From contig CAZFPQ010000002.1 in NCBI GenBank assembly GCA_964521065.1, positions 22,047-86,046 of the forward strand: a stretch of DNA of 64,000 nt, in the 5' to 3' direction. This document shows, in pieces, positions 1 through 8,014 of this stretch. Made by a program: the position numbers and the translations under genes. The notes under the pieces were generated by a model. It was not told where the DNA came from. It was given only the letters and a program-made list of their open reading frames with translations, and searched no databases. Source of the stretch: CAYVAP01 sp964521065. GTDB lineage: Bacteria > Bacteroidota > Bacteroidia > J057. Every line of letters begins with the position of its first letter. Within the stretch, counting starts at the first letter, position 1.

Positions 1-1
1 T

Positions 2-385
2 GTTTATCGTTTTGAAAGCAAAGTGCCAGTTAGAGACTACCTATGGGGCAAAACGACCTCTGGAGAAGTCCTTTGGGGGCCAAGCCAAGCAAATGATACT
101 CGCTGGGGATTGGAGCGTGTTTCTGTAACGGAAATAAACTCAATCGAAGAAAGCCCATACACCATATACCCCAACCCAGCTACCAGTTCCGTATGGATTG
201 ATCAAATCAAACACTTTCATACCCTTCGCTTGCTAGATGTGGCCGGACGCGAGCTCTTGCGTCAGACACTGCCAGTGGGGACCTCCCAATGGAAATTGTC
301 TGTCGAATCCTTGCCATCTGGCATGTACCACCTACAACTCATAGGTAGAGAATCCCTAGTTAGCAATAAATTGATGATTGAGTAA
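2..385 (+). CDS. C-terminal fragment of a T9SS-secreted protein
   Basis: An open frame enters from the left edge and stops at a TAA at 383-385. The visible part begins in a Trp/Gly-rich stretch (YLWGK, VLWGPSQ, RWGLERV) and ends in a typical type A T9SS sorting domain: the YPNPATSSVWID start, the LLDVAGREL beta strand, LPSGMYHLQL and a short tail ending KLMIE. This domain sends proteins through the Por/type IX secretion system to the cell surface or medium. The catalytic or binding part lies outside the window, so the function cannot be given. The GTG at 23 could be misread as a start, but the frame is open to base 2 and sorting domains do not stand alone, so this is a truncated gene. Confidence 0.85.
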   Translation, partial: VYRFESKVPVRDYLWGKTTSGEVLWGPSQANDTRWGLERVSVTEINSIEESPYTIYPNPATSSVWIDQIKHFHTLRLLDVAGRELLRQTLPVGTSQWKLSVESLPSGMYHLQLIGRESLVSNKLMIE

Positions 386-500
386 TGAATGAATAGGGGC
401 AAATTCAGCTGCCTATAGATTCCCAAGGTTGGAATCGGCTCCCGAGGCTTTTCTGAATGGAGTAAACTACCGCTTCATACCCTAAAAAGTTGCTGCTCAC

Positions 501-1379
501 TCAAAACACCCTACTCCTCTTTCTGTAGGTACCAGGGGCGATACCTGTTTTCTTTTTGAAAGCAGTATTAAAGTAGTATTCATTCTGATAGCCCAAGGAA
601 AACGCAATCTCTTTGATGGGGGCTTTGCTTTGGGTGAGCAGGATCTTTGCCTGATTCAACCGCAATTGCTGATGATACTGCCCCAAGGACATGCCCACAT
701 AATCTCGAAAAGTCTTACGCATTTTTGAATAGCTCACCCCATTGAGCCTGCCAAGTTCATTCCAGTCTATTTTTTGGGCAATGCGCTCTGCAATCTGGGT
801 CTTTATCCTACGAATCAAGATTTCGGTGGCGGTATCAACGGTGTTATTCTTGATCAGGTAAAGCAAGTCCCCAATGAGGTGAAAAACTGCAGCACTTGCG
901 GCTTGTTGCCAGCCTACCTTCTCTGCTTTGGCCAACTGAAAAACCTGATGATAGTGTCTGACTAAATGCTCGTGGAACCCAACTTCATAAATAGGTTGCT
1001 CAATGGACAAAAAGCCATTTTCTAATAGGCTATCAAGCAGTTTCCCATTTACCCCTACATAGTACTCCGTCCAACCCGTTTCAGTAAGCGGTTTGTAGCG
1101 ATGGGCCACTTTGGGAAAAAGCAAAAAAATGGTCCCCGGATTTACCTGATAACGGATCCCTCCCTCTACCTCAAACAGGCCCTTGCCTGCAGTGATGTAG
1201 ATGATTTGGTACTCGTCCAACTTTCGGGGTCTAAGGGAATCAAATTGATACTCCTTTGGATGTACCATAGGGGGATAAGAAGTGCCTGCCGGTGTACGAG
1301 AGAAGCCTAAAGTATGAATAGCCATCCCCCATTTCAGGTCTTCCCCACTGTGCGTTGGGTATTCAAAAAAGTTTTCCAT
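501..1379 (-). CDS. AraC-family transcriptional regulator (rhamnose/PUL type)
   Basis: A regulator of about 292 residues. The N-terminal half is a cupin-like effector-binding domain (EYQIIYITAGKGLFEVEG, then NPGTIFLLFPKVAHRYKP). The last 100 residues form two helix-turn-helix units (LGRLNGVSYSKMRKTF; IKEIAFSLGYQNEYYFNTAF) with the AraC signature end KKKTGIAPGTYR. An in-frame start exists at 1409, but the ATG at 1379 (MENFFEYP) gives the normal family N-terminus and matches the paralogue at 43513-44418 (MKDFFTYL). It is divergent from the isomerase-rhaT operon. Two copies of a 10-bp element 21 bp apart lie 5-35 bp upstream of its ATG, so autoregulation and control of the divergent operon are likely. 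L-rhamnose or a related sugar as effector is inferred from the neighbours. Confidence 0.9.
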   Translation of the reverse strand: MENFFEYPTHSGEDLKWGMAIHTLGFSRTPAGTSYPPMVHPKEYQFDSLRPRKLDEYQIIYITAGKGLFEVEGGIRYQVNPGTIFLLFPKVAHRYKPLTETGWTEYYVGVNGKLLDSLLENGFLSIEQPIYEVGFHEHLVRHYHQVFQLAKAEKVGWQQAASAAVFHLIGDLLYLIKNNTVDTATEILIRRIKTQIAERIAQKIDWNELGRLNGVSYSKMRKTFRDYVGMSLGQYHQQLRLNQAKILLTQSKAPIKEIAFSLGYQNEYYFNTAFKKKTGIAPGTYRKRSRVF

Positions 1380-1383
1380 CGAT

Positions 1384-1414
1384 ATCAAAAAATGTAAAAA
1401 ACAAATCAAAAAAT
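1384..1414. promoter_or_regulatory. Tandem operator-like repeat between araC and the isomerase operon
   Basis: ATCAAAAAAT occurs at 1384-1393 and again at 1405-1414, exactly 21 bp apart, which puts both on the same face of the helix as in classical AraC half-site pairs. The first copy runs into CAAAAAATGTAA (1386-1397), which matches 10 of 12 positions of the motif upstream of the other araC (44426-44437) and in the gap before the TonB receptor (35500-35511). Binding by the adjacent AraC protein is an inference. The A-rich composition makes a chance repeat possible. Confidence 0.5.
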
Positions 1415-1467
1415 CAACATGATTGGCCCAGCCATGTCCTAGATTAGACTACTATCCTCGCAAAATC

Positions 1468-2898
1468 ATGCTACCAAAATCAGAAAATATAAAAGTAGGC
1501 TTATTTGGCATTGGACTGGACACCTATTGGCCGCAGTTTGACGGCCTCCTAGAAAATCTAAAAGGTTACCAGAAGCAGATTCGCCAGCGTATAGCAGAAT
1601 ATGGAGTTGAGGTAATAGACGCTGGCATGGTAGACTGTCCAGTAAAGGCCCGACAAGCAGCGAATATGCTCAAGACAGCAGATGTAGAAATCGTGTTTCT
1701 GTACGTATCTACCTATGCGCTATCCTCCACTGTGCTCCCAATAGCACAAAAAGTTAAATCCCACATAATCATACTTAATCTCCAGCCTAGAGCCCAACTG
1801 GACTATGCAGCTTTTAATCAACTAGGAGATCGAGGAGTGATGACGGGCGTTTGGCTCGAAAACTGCCAGGCTTGCTCCGTCCCTGAGATCGCGTCGGTGT
1901 TCAATCGTTCGGGGGTCTCCTATGATTTTGTAACGGGCCATTTGCAAGACGAAGAGGCTTGGACAGAAATCCAGGCATGGACGGAAGCAGCAAGAGTGGC
2001 TGCTTACATGCGGAGCAATCGCTTAGGGATTTTGGGACATTACTACAATGGCATGCTCGATGTCTATTCGGACCTTACGCGGCATTCAGCTGCTTTTGGA
2101 ACACACATGGAATTATTAGAAATGTGTGAATTAAAACAGTATCGGGATGAAGTGACCAGCGAGCAGGTCACAGAAAAGATCAGTGAGTTTTATGAAGCCT
2201 TTGATGTAGCTGAAGATTGCAAACAATCGGAGCTAGCAAGAGCAGCTACCACGTCCATTGCCCTAGACAGATTGGTGGCAGCACATGATCTGGGTGCCAT
2301 GGCTTACTATTATGAAGGAGCGCCGGGGAACGAATATGAAAACATTGTCACCTCAGTCATAGCAGGGAACACCTTACTGACAGGAAAAAACATTCCCATT
2401 GCGGGTGAGTGCGAAGTAAAAAATGCCCAGGCGATGAAGATCATGTCTGAGTTTGGGGCTGGAGGATCCTTTTCAGAATTCTACTTAATGGATTTCCAAG
2501 AAGATGTGATATTTCTAGGACATGATGGGCCTGCACATTTTGCCATTGCAGAAGGGCGAGTCAACCTGGTCCCACTCCCCGTTTACCATGGAAAGCCGGG
2601 TCAGGGGCTCTCCATCCAAATGTCCGTAAAACATGGTCCAGTAACTCTTTTGTCCGTGGTGGAAGGCAGAGATGACGTATTCTTACTAGTGGCAGAAGCC
2701 CACTCGGTAAAAGGTCCAGTTTTACATATTGGCAATACCAACAGCCGATACAAATTTTCCATTGGCGCTAAGCAGTTCATGAATGATTGGTCCAAGCATG
2801 GTCCATCCCACCACTGTGCAATCGGTGTCGGCCATATCGCACACAAAATCGAGAAGCTCGGACAAGTATTGAGTATTCGGGTGGAACGTGTTTGTTGA
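1468..2898 (+). CDS. L-fucose/L-arabinose isomerase-family protein
   Basis: A protein of about 476 residues, normal length for the AraA/FucI-like cytoplasmic aldose-ketose isomerases. It opens with an alpha/beta strand (IKVGLFGIGLDTYWPQF) and keeps typical family stretches such as LGILGHYYNGMLDVYSD and IAGECEVKNAQAMKIMS, with Glu and His residues suited to the metal site (AGECE, and HHCAIGVGHIAHK near the end). There is no signal peptide. The upstream start at 1423 would add 15 residues outside the fold, so ATG 1468 is preferred. It leads the operon and lies 18 bp before rhaT. The dedicated rhamnose isomerase is encoded at 46728-48011, so this enzyme may act on another deoxy- or pentose sugar imported here, such as L-fucose, L-arabinose or xylose. 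The exact substrate cannot be read from sequence. Confidence 0.75.
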   Translation: MLPKSENIKVGLFGIGLDTYWPQFDGLLENLKGYQKQIRQRIAEYGVEVIDAGMVDCPVKARQAANMLKTADVEIVFLYVSTYALSSTVLPIAQKVKSHIIILNLQPRAQLDYAAFNQLGDRGVMTGVWLENCQACSVPEIASVFNRSGVSYDFVTGHLQDEEAWTEIQAWTEAARVAAYMRSNRLGILGHYYNGMLDVYSDLTRHSAAFGTHMELLEMCELKQYRDEVTSEQVTEKISEFYEAFDVAEDCKQSELARAATTSIALDRLVAAHDLGAMAYYYEGAPGNEYENIVTSVIAGNTLLTGKNIPIAGECEVKNAQAMKIMSEFGAGGSFSEFYLMDFQEDVIFLGHDGPAHFAIAEGRVNLVPLPVYHGKPGQGLSIQMSVKHGPVTLLSVVEGRDDVFLLVAEAHSVKGPVLHIGNTNSRYKFSIGAKQFMNDWSKHGPSHHCAIGVGHIAHKIEKLGQVLSIRVERVC

Positions 2899-2916
2899 TA
2901 AGAAAATCTAAAAAGC

Positions 2917-3969
2917 ATGCAGGCATTATTTGGTGTACTTTTTCACTCCATCGGAGGTGTCGCAGCAGGTAGCTTCTATATGCCCTACAACCAAGTCAAG
3001 GGTTGGGCTTGGGAAAGCTTCTGGATGCTTGGCGGCGTGGTTTCGTGGCTCATTGCCCCCATGGTCGCTGCAGGGTTCACGGTTCCAAGCTTCCTGGCCA
3101 TCATTACGGGTACCGACGGTCAGGTGATCACGTTTACCTACCTCATGGGTTTACTTTGGGGCATTGGAGGCTTATCGTTTGGTTTAGGTGTACGCTATTT
3201 GGAGATGTCCTTAGGCAACTCTGTGGTGCTGGGTTTTTGTGCAGCATTTGGCGCCTTGATGCCAGCCATTTACTACGACTTTGTCCCCCAGCAGGGAAAA
3301 AATTCCTTAACGGACATGCTTGGTTCGCCAGGAGGTCAGTTGGTTCTGATCGGTGTGTTGTTATGCCTGATCGGAATTGGTATTTGCGGCAAGGCAGGCA
3401 TGATGAAGGAGAAAGAGCTATCTGAGGAAGAGCAAGCAAAGAGCATTGCAGAGTTCAACTTAGGCAAGGGGTTAATCGTGGCAACCGTTTCTGGAATCCT
3501 GAGTTCTTTTTTCAATTTTGGTATAGAGGCTGGTAAAGAAATGGCAGAGGCAGCGATTTTATCAGGCTCAAACCCCCTCTTTCAAAACAATGTCACCTTT
3601 GTCGTAATTCTCTGGGGAGGCTTGACGACCAATTTTATATGGACTTCCGTTTTGAGTGTTCGGAATAGGTCCTACCAAGACTATTCCAATAAGTCCACCC
3701 CCATATTCCATAACACCCTCTTCTCATCCTTAGCTGGGATCACTTGGTTCCTTCAGTTCTTCTTCTATGGCATGGGCGAAAGCAGACTGGGAAATGGAGC
3801 CAGCTCATGGATACTGCACATGTCCACCATCATTCTTACCGCTAACCTCTGGGGAATCCAACGAAAGGAATGGAACGGAGTCAATCCCATAACCAAGTGG
3901 ACAATTGCCGCAGGCATCTTGGTCATCATCTTATCTGTGATCCTCGTAGGGATCGGAAATACCATGTAG
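2917..3969 (+). CDS. rhaT: L-rhamnose/H+ symporter RhaT
   Basis: A 350-residue inner-membrane protein with about ten hydrophobic segments, full length for RhaT. Recognisable family stretches are FHSIGGVAAGSFYMPYNQVKG at the N-terminus (GSFY.P...VK.W), FGLGVRYLEMSLGNSVVLG, SGILSSFFNFGIEAG and WFLQFFFYGMGESRLG. RhaT couples uptake of L-rhamnose (also L-lyxose and L-mannose in enterobacteria) to protons. Here it would import rhamnose released in the periplasm by the GH78 and GH106 enzymes encoded downstream. It follows the isomerase gene by 18 bp and precedes the sulfatase gene by 3 bp, so it is certainly in the same transcript. Its position at the front of the cluster, far from the catabolic operon at 44541, suggests both parts act together. 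Confidence 0.9.
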   Translation: MQALFGVLFHSIGGVAAGSFYMPYNQVKGWAWESFWMLGGVVSWLIAPMVAAGFTVPSFLAIITGTDGQVITFTYLMGLLWGIGGLSFGLGVRYLEMSLGNSVVLGFCAAFGALMPAIYYDFVPQQGKNSLTDMLGSPGGQLVLIGVLLCLIGIGICGKAGMMKEKELSEEEQAKSIAEFNLGKGLIVATVSGILSSFFNFGIEAGKEMAEAAILSGSNPLFQNNVTFVVILWGGLTTNFIWTSVLSVRNRSYQDYSNKSTPIFHNTLFSSLAGITWFLQFFFYGMGESRLGNGASSWILHMSTIILTANLWGIQRKEWNGVNPITKWTIAAGILVIILSVILVGIGNTM

Positions 3970-3972
3970 ACG

Positions 3973-5472
3973 ATGGCAGCAATAAATAAAACAATGAAGA
4001 AATTGAATCCTGTTTACATGTTGCTCTTGCTGATCTCCTATACGGGTTGTCAACAGGATGGACATAAAACTAAGCAATCCGGGGCAGAGAGACCTAACGT
4101 CATTTACATTTTAACAGACCAATGGCGGACCCAGTCTTTGGGCTATGCGGGCAATCCAGATATTCAAACGCCCTACCTCGATGCACTAGCAGAGGAGTCG
4201 GTCAATTTCATCCATGCTGTTTCCGTTACCCCGGTTTGCACCCCACACCGCGCGGCATTGCTCACAGGGAGATTTCCCACCACCACTGGAATGATCGCCA
4301 ATGACATCTATCTCCCTTCGGAAGAGCTGACCATGGCAGAGCTTTACAAAGATGCGGGCTACAGCACCGCATACTATGGAAAGTGGCATCTTGACGGCCA
4401 TGGAAGGCAAAATAACGTGATCCCCGAAAGACGGCAAGGATTTGACTACTGGAAAGCACTTGAGTGTTCGCATGCCTACCATAAAATGGCCTATTACGAC
4501 AATGATGATCCAGAGATGAAGTATTGGCCAGGGTATTCTCCATTTGCCATCATCGAAGATGCCAAACAGTATTTAACCCTGCGCGCAGGTGATGAAAATC
4601 CTTTCTTATTATTTATTTCCCTCGGCACCCCTCACTATCCTCATAGCAGTGCCCCAGAAAAATACCAAGACCTATACCCAGAAGATAGCCTGTCAATATC
4701 CCTAAATGTTCCAGGAAGGCTCCATGAACGAGTCAAAAAGGAGCTAAAGGGCTACTATGCCCATGCTACCGCTACAGACCACGCCATTGGAGGTCTTCTG
4801 GACAAAATCAAGGAGCTTGGATTCTGGGACAACTCCATCATTGTATTTTCGGCAGACCATGGAGAAATGATGGGCGCACATGGCTTTAAGCCCTTTGTTA
4901 AACAGCTGGCCTGGGATGAATCTATACGCGTGCCTTTCCTGATCAGATACCCATCCATCGGAGAAAACCAGGGGACAGTAATCAACGCCCCCTTGACCAC
5001 GCCAGATATTCTTCCATCCTTACTTTCACTCTCGGGATTGGACATTCCCGAAACTGTGGATGGCGATGACCTATCCAACTTGATGAGAAATCCTGACCCA
5101 GAAGCAGATCGAGCTGCTTTGGTGATGAATGCTGCGCCTTTTGGATCAAACTTTCGAGACCCAGCCTACAGAGGTATCCGCACCAAGCAATACACCTACG
5201 TCAAGACAGTCAATGGAGAAACCTTGCTCTTCGACAACATCGATGACCCTTATCAGATGAAAAATCTGGTAAGGGACTCAGCGCATAAAGGGCTTCAAGC
5301 AAAGCTGGATCAGCTCTTTCATGCAGAGTTGGCGAAAATTAGAGATGAGCTCCACCCCCGTGAATACTACATGAATAAATGGAACCTGCAGTTTGATGAC
5401 TCTAGGCGAGCCATCAATTGGTGGGACAATACAGACGGGCAGATGGTTCAGTCTCCCCGCAAGAAAAATTAA
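3973..5472 (+). CDS. S1-family sulfatase (lipoprotein), CTPHR active site
   Basis: Type I sulfatase of about 499 residues. A short signal peptide ends in a lipobox (ISYTG then Cys26), so it is probably anchored to a membrane. The metal-binding strand VIYILTDQWR follows, then the formylglycine motif C-T-P-H-R with Cys89 and the usual ALLTGR helix. Further family marks are YGKWHLDGHG, the metal-binding FSADHGEMMGAHG near residue 295 and a C-terminal LLFDNIDDPYQMKNL segment. The motif has Cys, so maturation by FGE or a Cys-type anSME is needed. The gene starts 3 bp after rhaT. An alternative start at 3994 would give a tidier signal peptide. It removes sulfate esters from the target glycan; the position attacked and the SulfAtlas subfamily cannot be told here. 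Confidence 0.9.
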   Translation: MAAINKTMKKLNPVYMLLLLISYTGCQQDGHKTKQSGAERPNVIYILTDQWRTQSLGYAGNPDIQTPYLDALAEESVNFIHAVSVTPVCTPHRAALLTGRFPTTTGMIANDIYLPSEELTMAELYKDAGYSTAYYGKWHLDGHGRQNNVIPERRQGFDYWKALECSHAYHKMAYYDNDDPEMKYWPGYSPFAIIEDAKQYLTLRAGDENPFLLFISLGTPHYPHSSAPEKYQDLYPEDSLSISLNVPGRLHERVKKELKGYYAHATATDHAIGGLLDKIKELGFWDNSIIVFSADHGEMMGAHGFKPFVKQLAWDESIRVPFLIRYPSIGENQGTVINAPLTTPDILPSLLSLSGLDIPETVDGDDLSNLMRNPDPEADRAALVMNAAPFGSNFRDPAYRGIRTKQYTYVKTVNGETLLFDNIDDPYQMKNLVRDSAHKGLQAKLDQLFHAELAKIRDELHPREYYMNKWNLQFDDSRRAINWWDNTDGQMVQSPRKKN

Positions 5473-5523
5473 TGTCACTTCAGCCCTAGCAACTTAGCCT
5501 GGCCTGCATAAGGATTAACTCGA

Positions 5524-7971
5524 ATGATTATGAAAGTATGGATTTACATCCTCTTATCGCTGGGACCCGTTTCGATGACATTGGCTCAGTCTCTGCAGCA
5601 TCCCATTATTTGGGTGACTGATGATGATCGGAGTGACATTTTACAAAAAATAAAAGATTACCCATGGGCAAAGCAGGTGGTGATGAGCCTTGAACAGCGT
5701 ATTTCTGAAAAACTCACTGCTCACCAAAACGATCCCCAAGCCTTCTTAGCCACCATTCCCTCTCTTCAAGTCGATGATACATTAACAGAAGCACAGGCAT
5801 CAAGTGGCACCGCAGCACACCATTGGTTTTTGATTTCGGCATCGGAAGCCGCTTTGCTATACTACCTATTCAAAGACGAAAAACATGCTAGATTCGCCGC
5901 AGACATCCTTAGCTACTACATAGAAGAATTAGCTCCAAGAACGCCAGAGGTGACGACCATTGGAGGTAATGAGTTTTACGATCCACGTAGCACCTACCCT
6001 CATTTCGCTATCACATATGATTTTATATATACCTACCTCCATAAGCCCGGAACAAGAGTGACCAAAGTTGATGGCTCGGTAGTTCCGTATGACAGCACAA
6101 AAGCACAAATGGCGATTAGAAACATCGTCGGCAATGTTTTACAAGAATATGGCGCAGCGGATGAGCAAGGAAAAAGTGTTAGCAATCACCCTGTTTTAAC
6201 CGCACCGGGAGCACTCTTCAGCATTCTATGTGTAGAAGATGACGTGGAGAGAGAACGCTTATTTGATGTCTTTTGGAACAAAGGCACCAAACATCAAAAC
6301 TCATTTACCAAAACCCTCCTACCCATGTTTGGAGAGCAGGGCATATGGCCTGAGTCACTCAGCTATAGTTTCATGCCCAATATCAGCATGATCTTAAACA
6401 TTGTTGATCGAATTAAACCTGAGCTGAACATAATTGACAGCAATCTTCATATCCTAGATGGGGTATTCCTATTTGATCACCTAAGAGTCCCCGATGGGAG
6501 GTTTGTCCGCTATGGTGACTCGAAAAGAAACAAGGACGCGACCGAGACCCTCTACAGATATACGCTCAATATAGCGCAGAGGAAGAATATGCCGCAGTAT
6601 GTCCAAAAAGCTCAGATCGTGCTAAATAAGGCTTTTGCTGCTTCTAACGGTTACCAGCCACACCTTTCTGACAACCCCTTTGGTGGTTTTTCAAGTTTTA
6701 CTCATTTGCTGTGGGGGCATCCTGTACCTGATACCGTACAAGGCGAAATGGATTTTGAGAAGCCTACGGTCATCATTAAGCACGCTGGAGTAGCCCTGCA
6801 AAGAAACTATGTGGCACAAAACAACGAGGATTACGGTCTCTGCGGCATCATAGGGGGGGCTCACTACGTTCATTCGCATGTTACCGGAATTACCATGGAG
6901 CTATATGGGGCAGGCTATGTCATGGCTCCTAATGCAGGTTTGCCCCCAAATCTATCTGGTCGCAAGACACCTGAACATAGGGAATATTTTTGGCGCCATG
7001 CAGGTAATAATACCATGATCGTGAATGGGTCCTCAGTTGGACAGTTGGAAGGCTCCTGGAATTCAAACTTATGGATGAATACAACAGTCAATGTTGCCGC
7101 TGAACCCCGACATTTAGAGGACCCCAGTAATCCCAACTTCAGCTTTGCGACCCAGTATTTAGGTGACAAAGTAAATAATTGTGAACAGCAGCGTACGCTC
7201 AGCACCATCAGGACGAGTCCCACTACGGCTTATTATGTGGATGTATTTCGTTCCCGCTCATTAGGCCAAAATAAATTCCATGATTATATCTACCACAACA
7301 TAGGCGACGCTACAACTATCTTCGATGAAACGGGCAAGCCTCTAAGCCTTAGCCCCACCACGCGCTACCAAACAGATGTAGGGGATTTTCGCAAATCACC
7401 TGGCTGGATTCATTTTAGAAATACCCAGGTCACCGATCCAACTTCTAGCGCAACGAACATTCGATTTGACGTCAAGGTAGGCAACCGCGCTATGCACCTG
7501 CTTTTACCAGCAGGGGTAAACAGGGAGTATACCCAGGCTTTGGGTCCTGCTACCCGAGAGGCAAAAAATGGATATGTAGATCAAGCAACACAGGTTCTTG
7601 CCATTCGGCAGCAGGGGGAGGCGTGGAACAACCCATACGTTGTGATCTTGGAGCCTAGCATCGGTCAGAAAAGTAGCGTTACGGAAGTCGCGCATCTATA
7701 TGCCGGGGCTTCTATTGTAGGTGTAAAAGTGACCAGCCAGGTAGGAGGCCGGAAGATCCTTGACTACGTGATCTGCCACGAAGATGAGGATGGGCATTTC
7801 GAACTGCCTGAAAAGGAACTCACCTTCGATGGGCGATTTGCCGTAGTCCGATTTATCACTGAGCATAATCAAACTGATACGGTGGTATATATCGGGCAGG
7901 GAAGATCGCTGCTTTTGGGAGAGCAGACATACAAAGGCAACGTGTCCATTCCTCCCCGTGTCGAACCTTAA
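5524..7971 (+). CDS. Secreted heparinase II/III-like polysaccharide lyase
   Basis: An 815-residue protein with a signal peptide cleaved after LAQ (near residue 22). Its organisation is that of the heparinase II/III superfamily: an alpha-helical toroid (about residues 30-390), then a beta-sandwich. Candidate catalytic positions are Asn221-His222 (SNHPVLTAP), the Tyr in ESLSYSF and the His cluster H447/H450/H452 (HYVHSHVTG) with ELYGAGYVMAPNAG after it, a pattern common in these lyases, where Asn/His and Tyr act on a uronate. From memory, a heparinase-like protein of the Formosa ulvan locus founded family PL40. This one may belong there, but I cannot verify it. It lies between a sulfatase and a GH106 in a tight operon, so it probably cleaves the uronate backbone of the same sulfated rhamnose-rich glycan. 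Confidence 0.7.
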   Translation: MIMKVWIYILLSLGPVSMTLAQSLQHPIIWVTDDDRSDILQKIKDYPWAKQVVMSLEQRISEKLTAHQNDPQAFLATIPSLQVDDTLTEAQASSGTAAHHWFLISASEAALLYYLFKDEKHARFAADILSYYIEELAPRTPEVTTIGGNEFYDPRSTYPHFAITYDFIYTYLHKPGTRVTKVDGSVVPYDSTKAQMAIRNIVGNVLQEYGAADEQGKSVSNHPVLTAPGALFSILCVEDDVERERLFDVFWNKGTKHQNSFTKTLLPMFGEQGIWPESLSYSFMPNISMILNIVDRIKPELNIIDSNLHILDGVFLFDHLRVPDGRFVRYGDSKRNKDATETLYRYTLNIAQRKNMPQYVQKAQIVLNKAFAASNGYQPHLSDNPFGGFSSFTHLLWGHPVPDTVQGEMDFEKPTVIIKHAGVALQRNYVAQNNEDYGLCGIIGGAHYVHSHVTGITMELYGAGYVMAPNAGLPPNLSGRKTPEHREYFWRHAGNNTMIVNGSSVGQLEGSWNSNLWMNTTVNVAAEPRHLEDPSNPNFSFATQYLGDKVNNCEQQRTLSTIRTSPTTAYYVDVFRSRSLGQNKFHDYIYHNIGDATTIFDETGKPLSLSPTTRYQTDVGDFRKSPGWIHFRNTQVTDPTSSATNIRFDVKVGNRAMHLLLPAGVNREYTQALGPATREAKNGYVDQATQVLAIRQQGEAWNNPYVVILEPSIGQKSSVTEVAHLYAGASIVGVKVTSQVGGRKILDYVICHEDEDGHFELPEKELTFDGRFAVVRFITEHNQTDTVVYIGQGRSLLLGEQTYKGNVSIPPRVEP

Positions 7972-8014
7972 GCCTCCCATAATCCTTGTCCCTAACCCCT
8001 ATGTCCCTACTACT

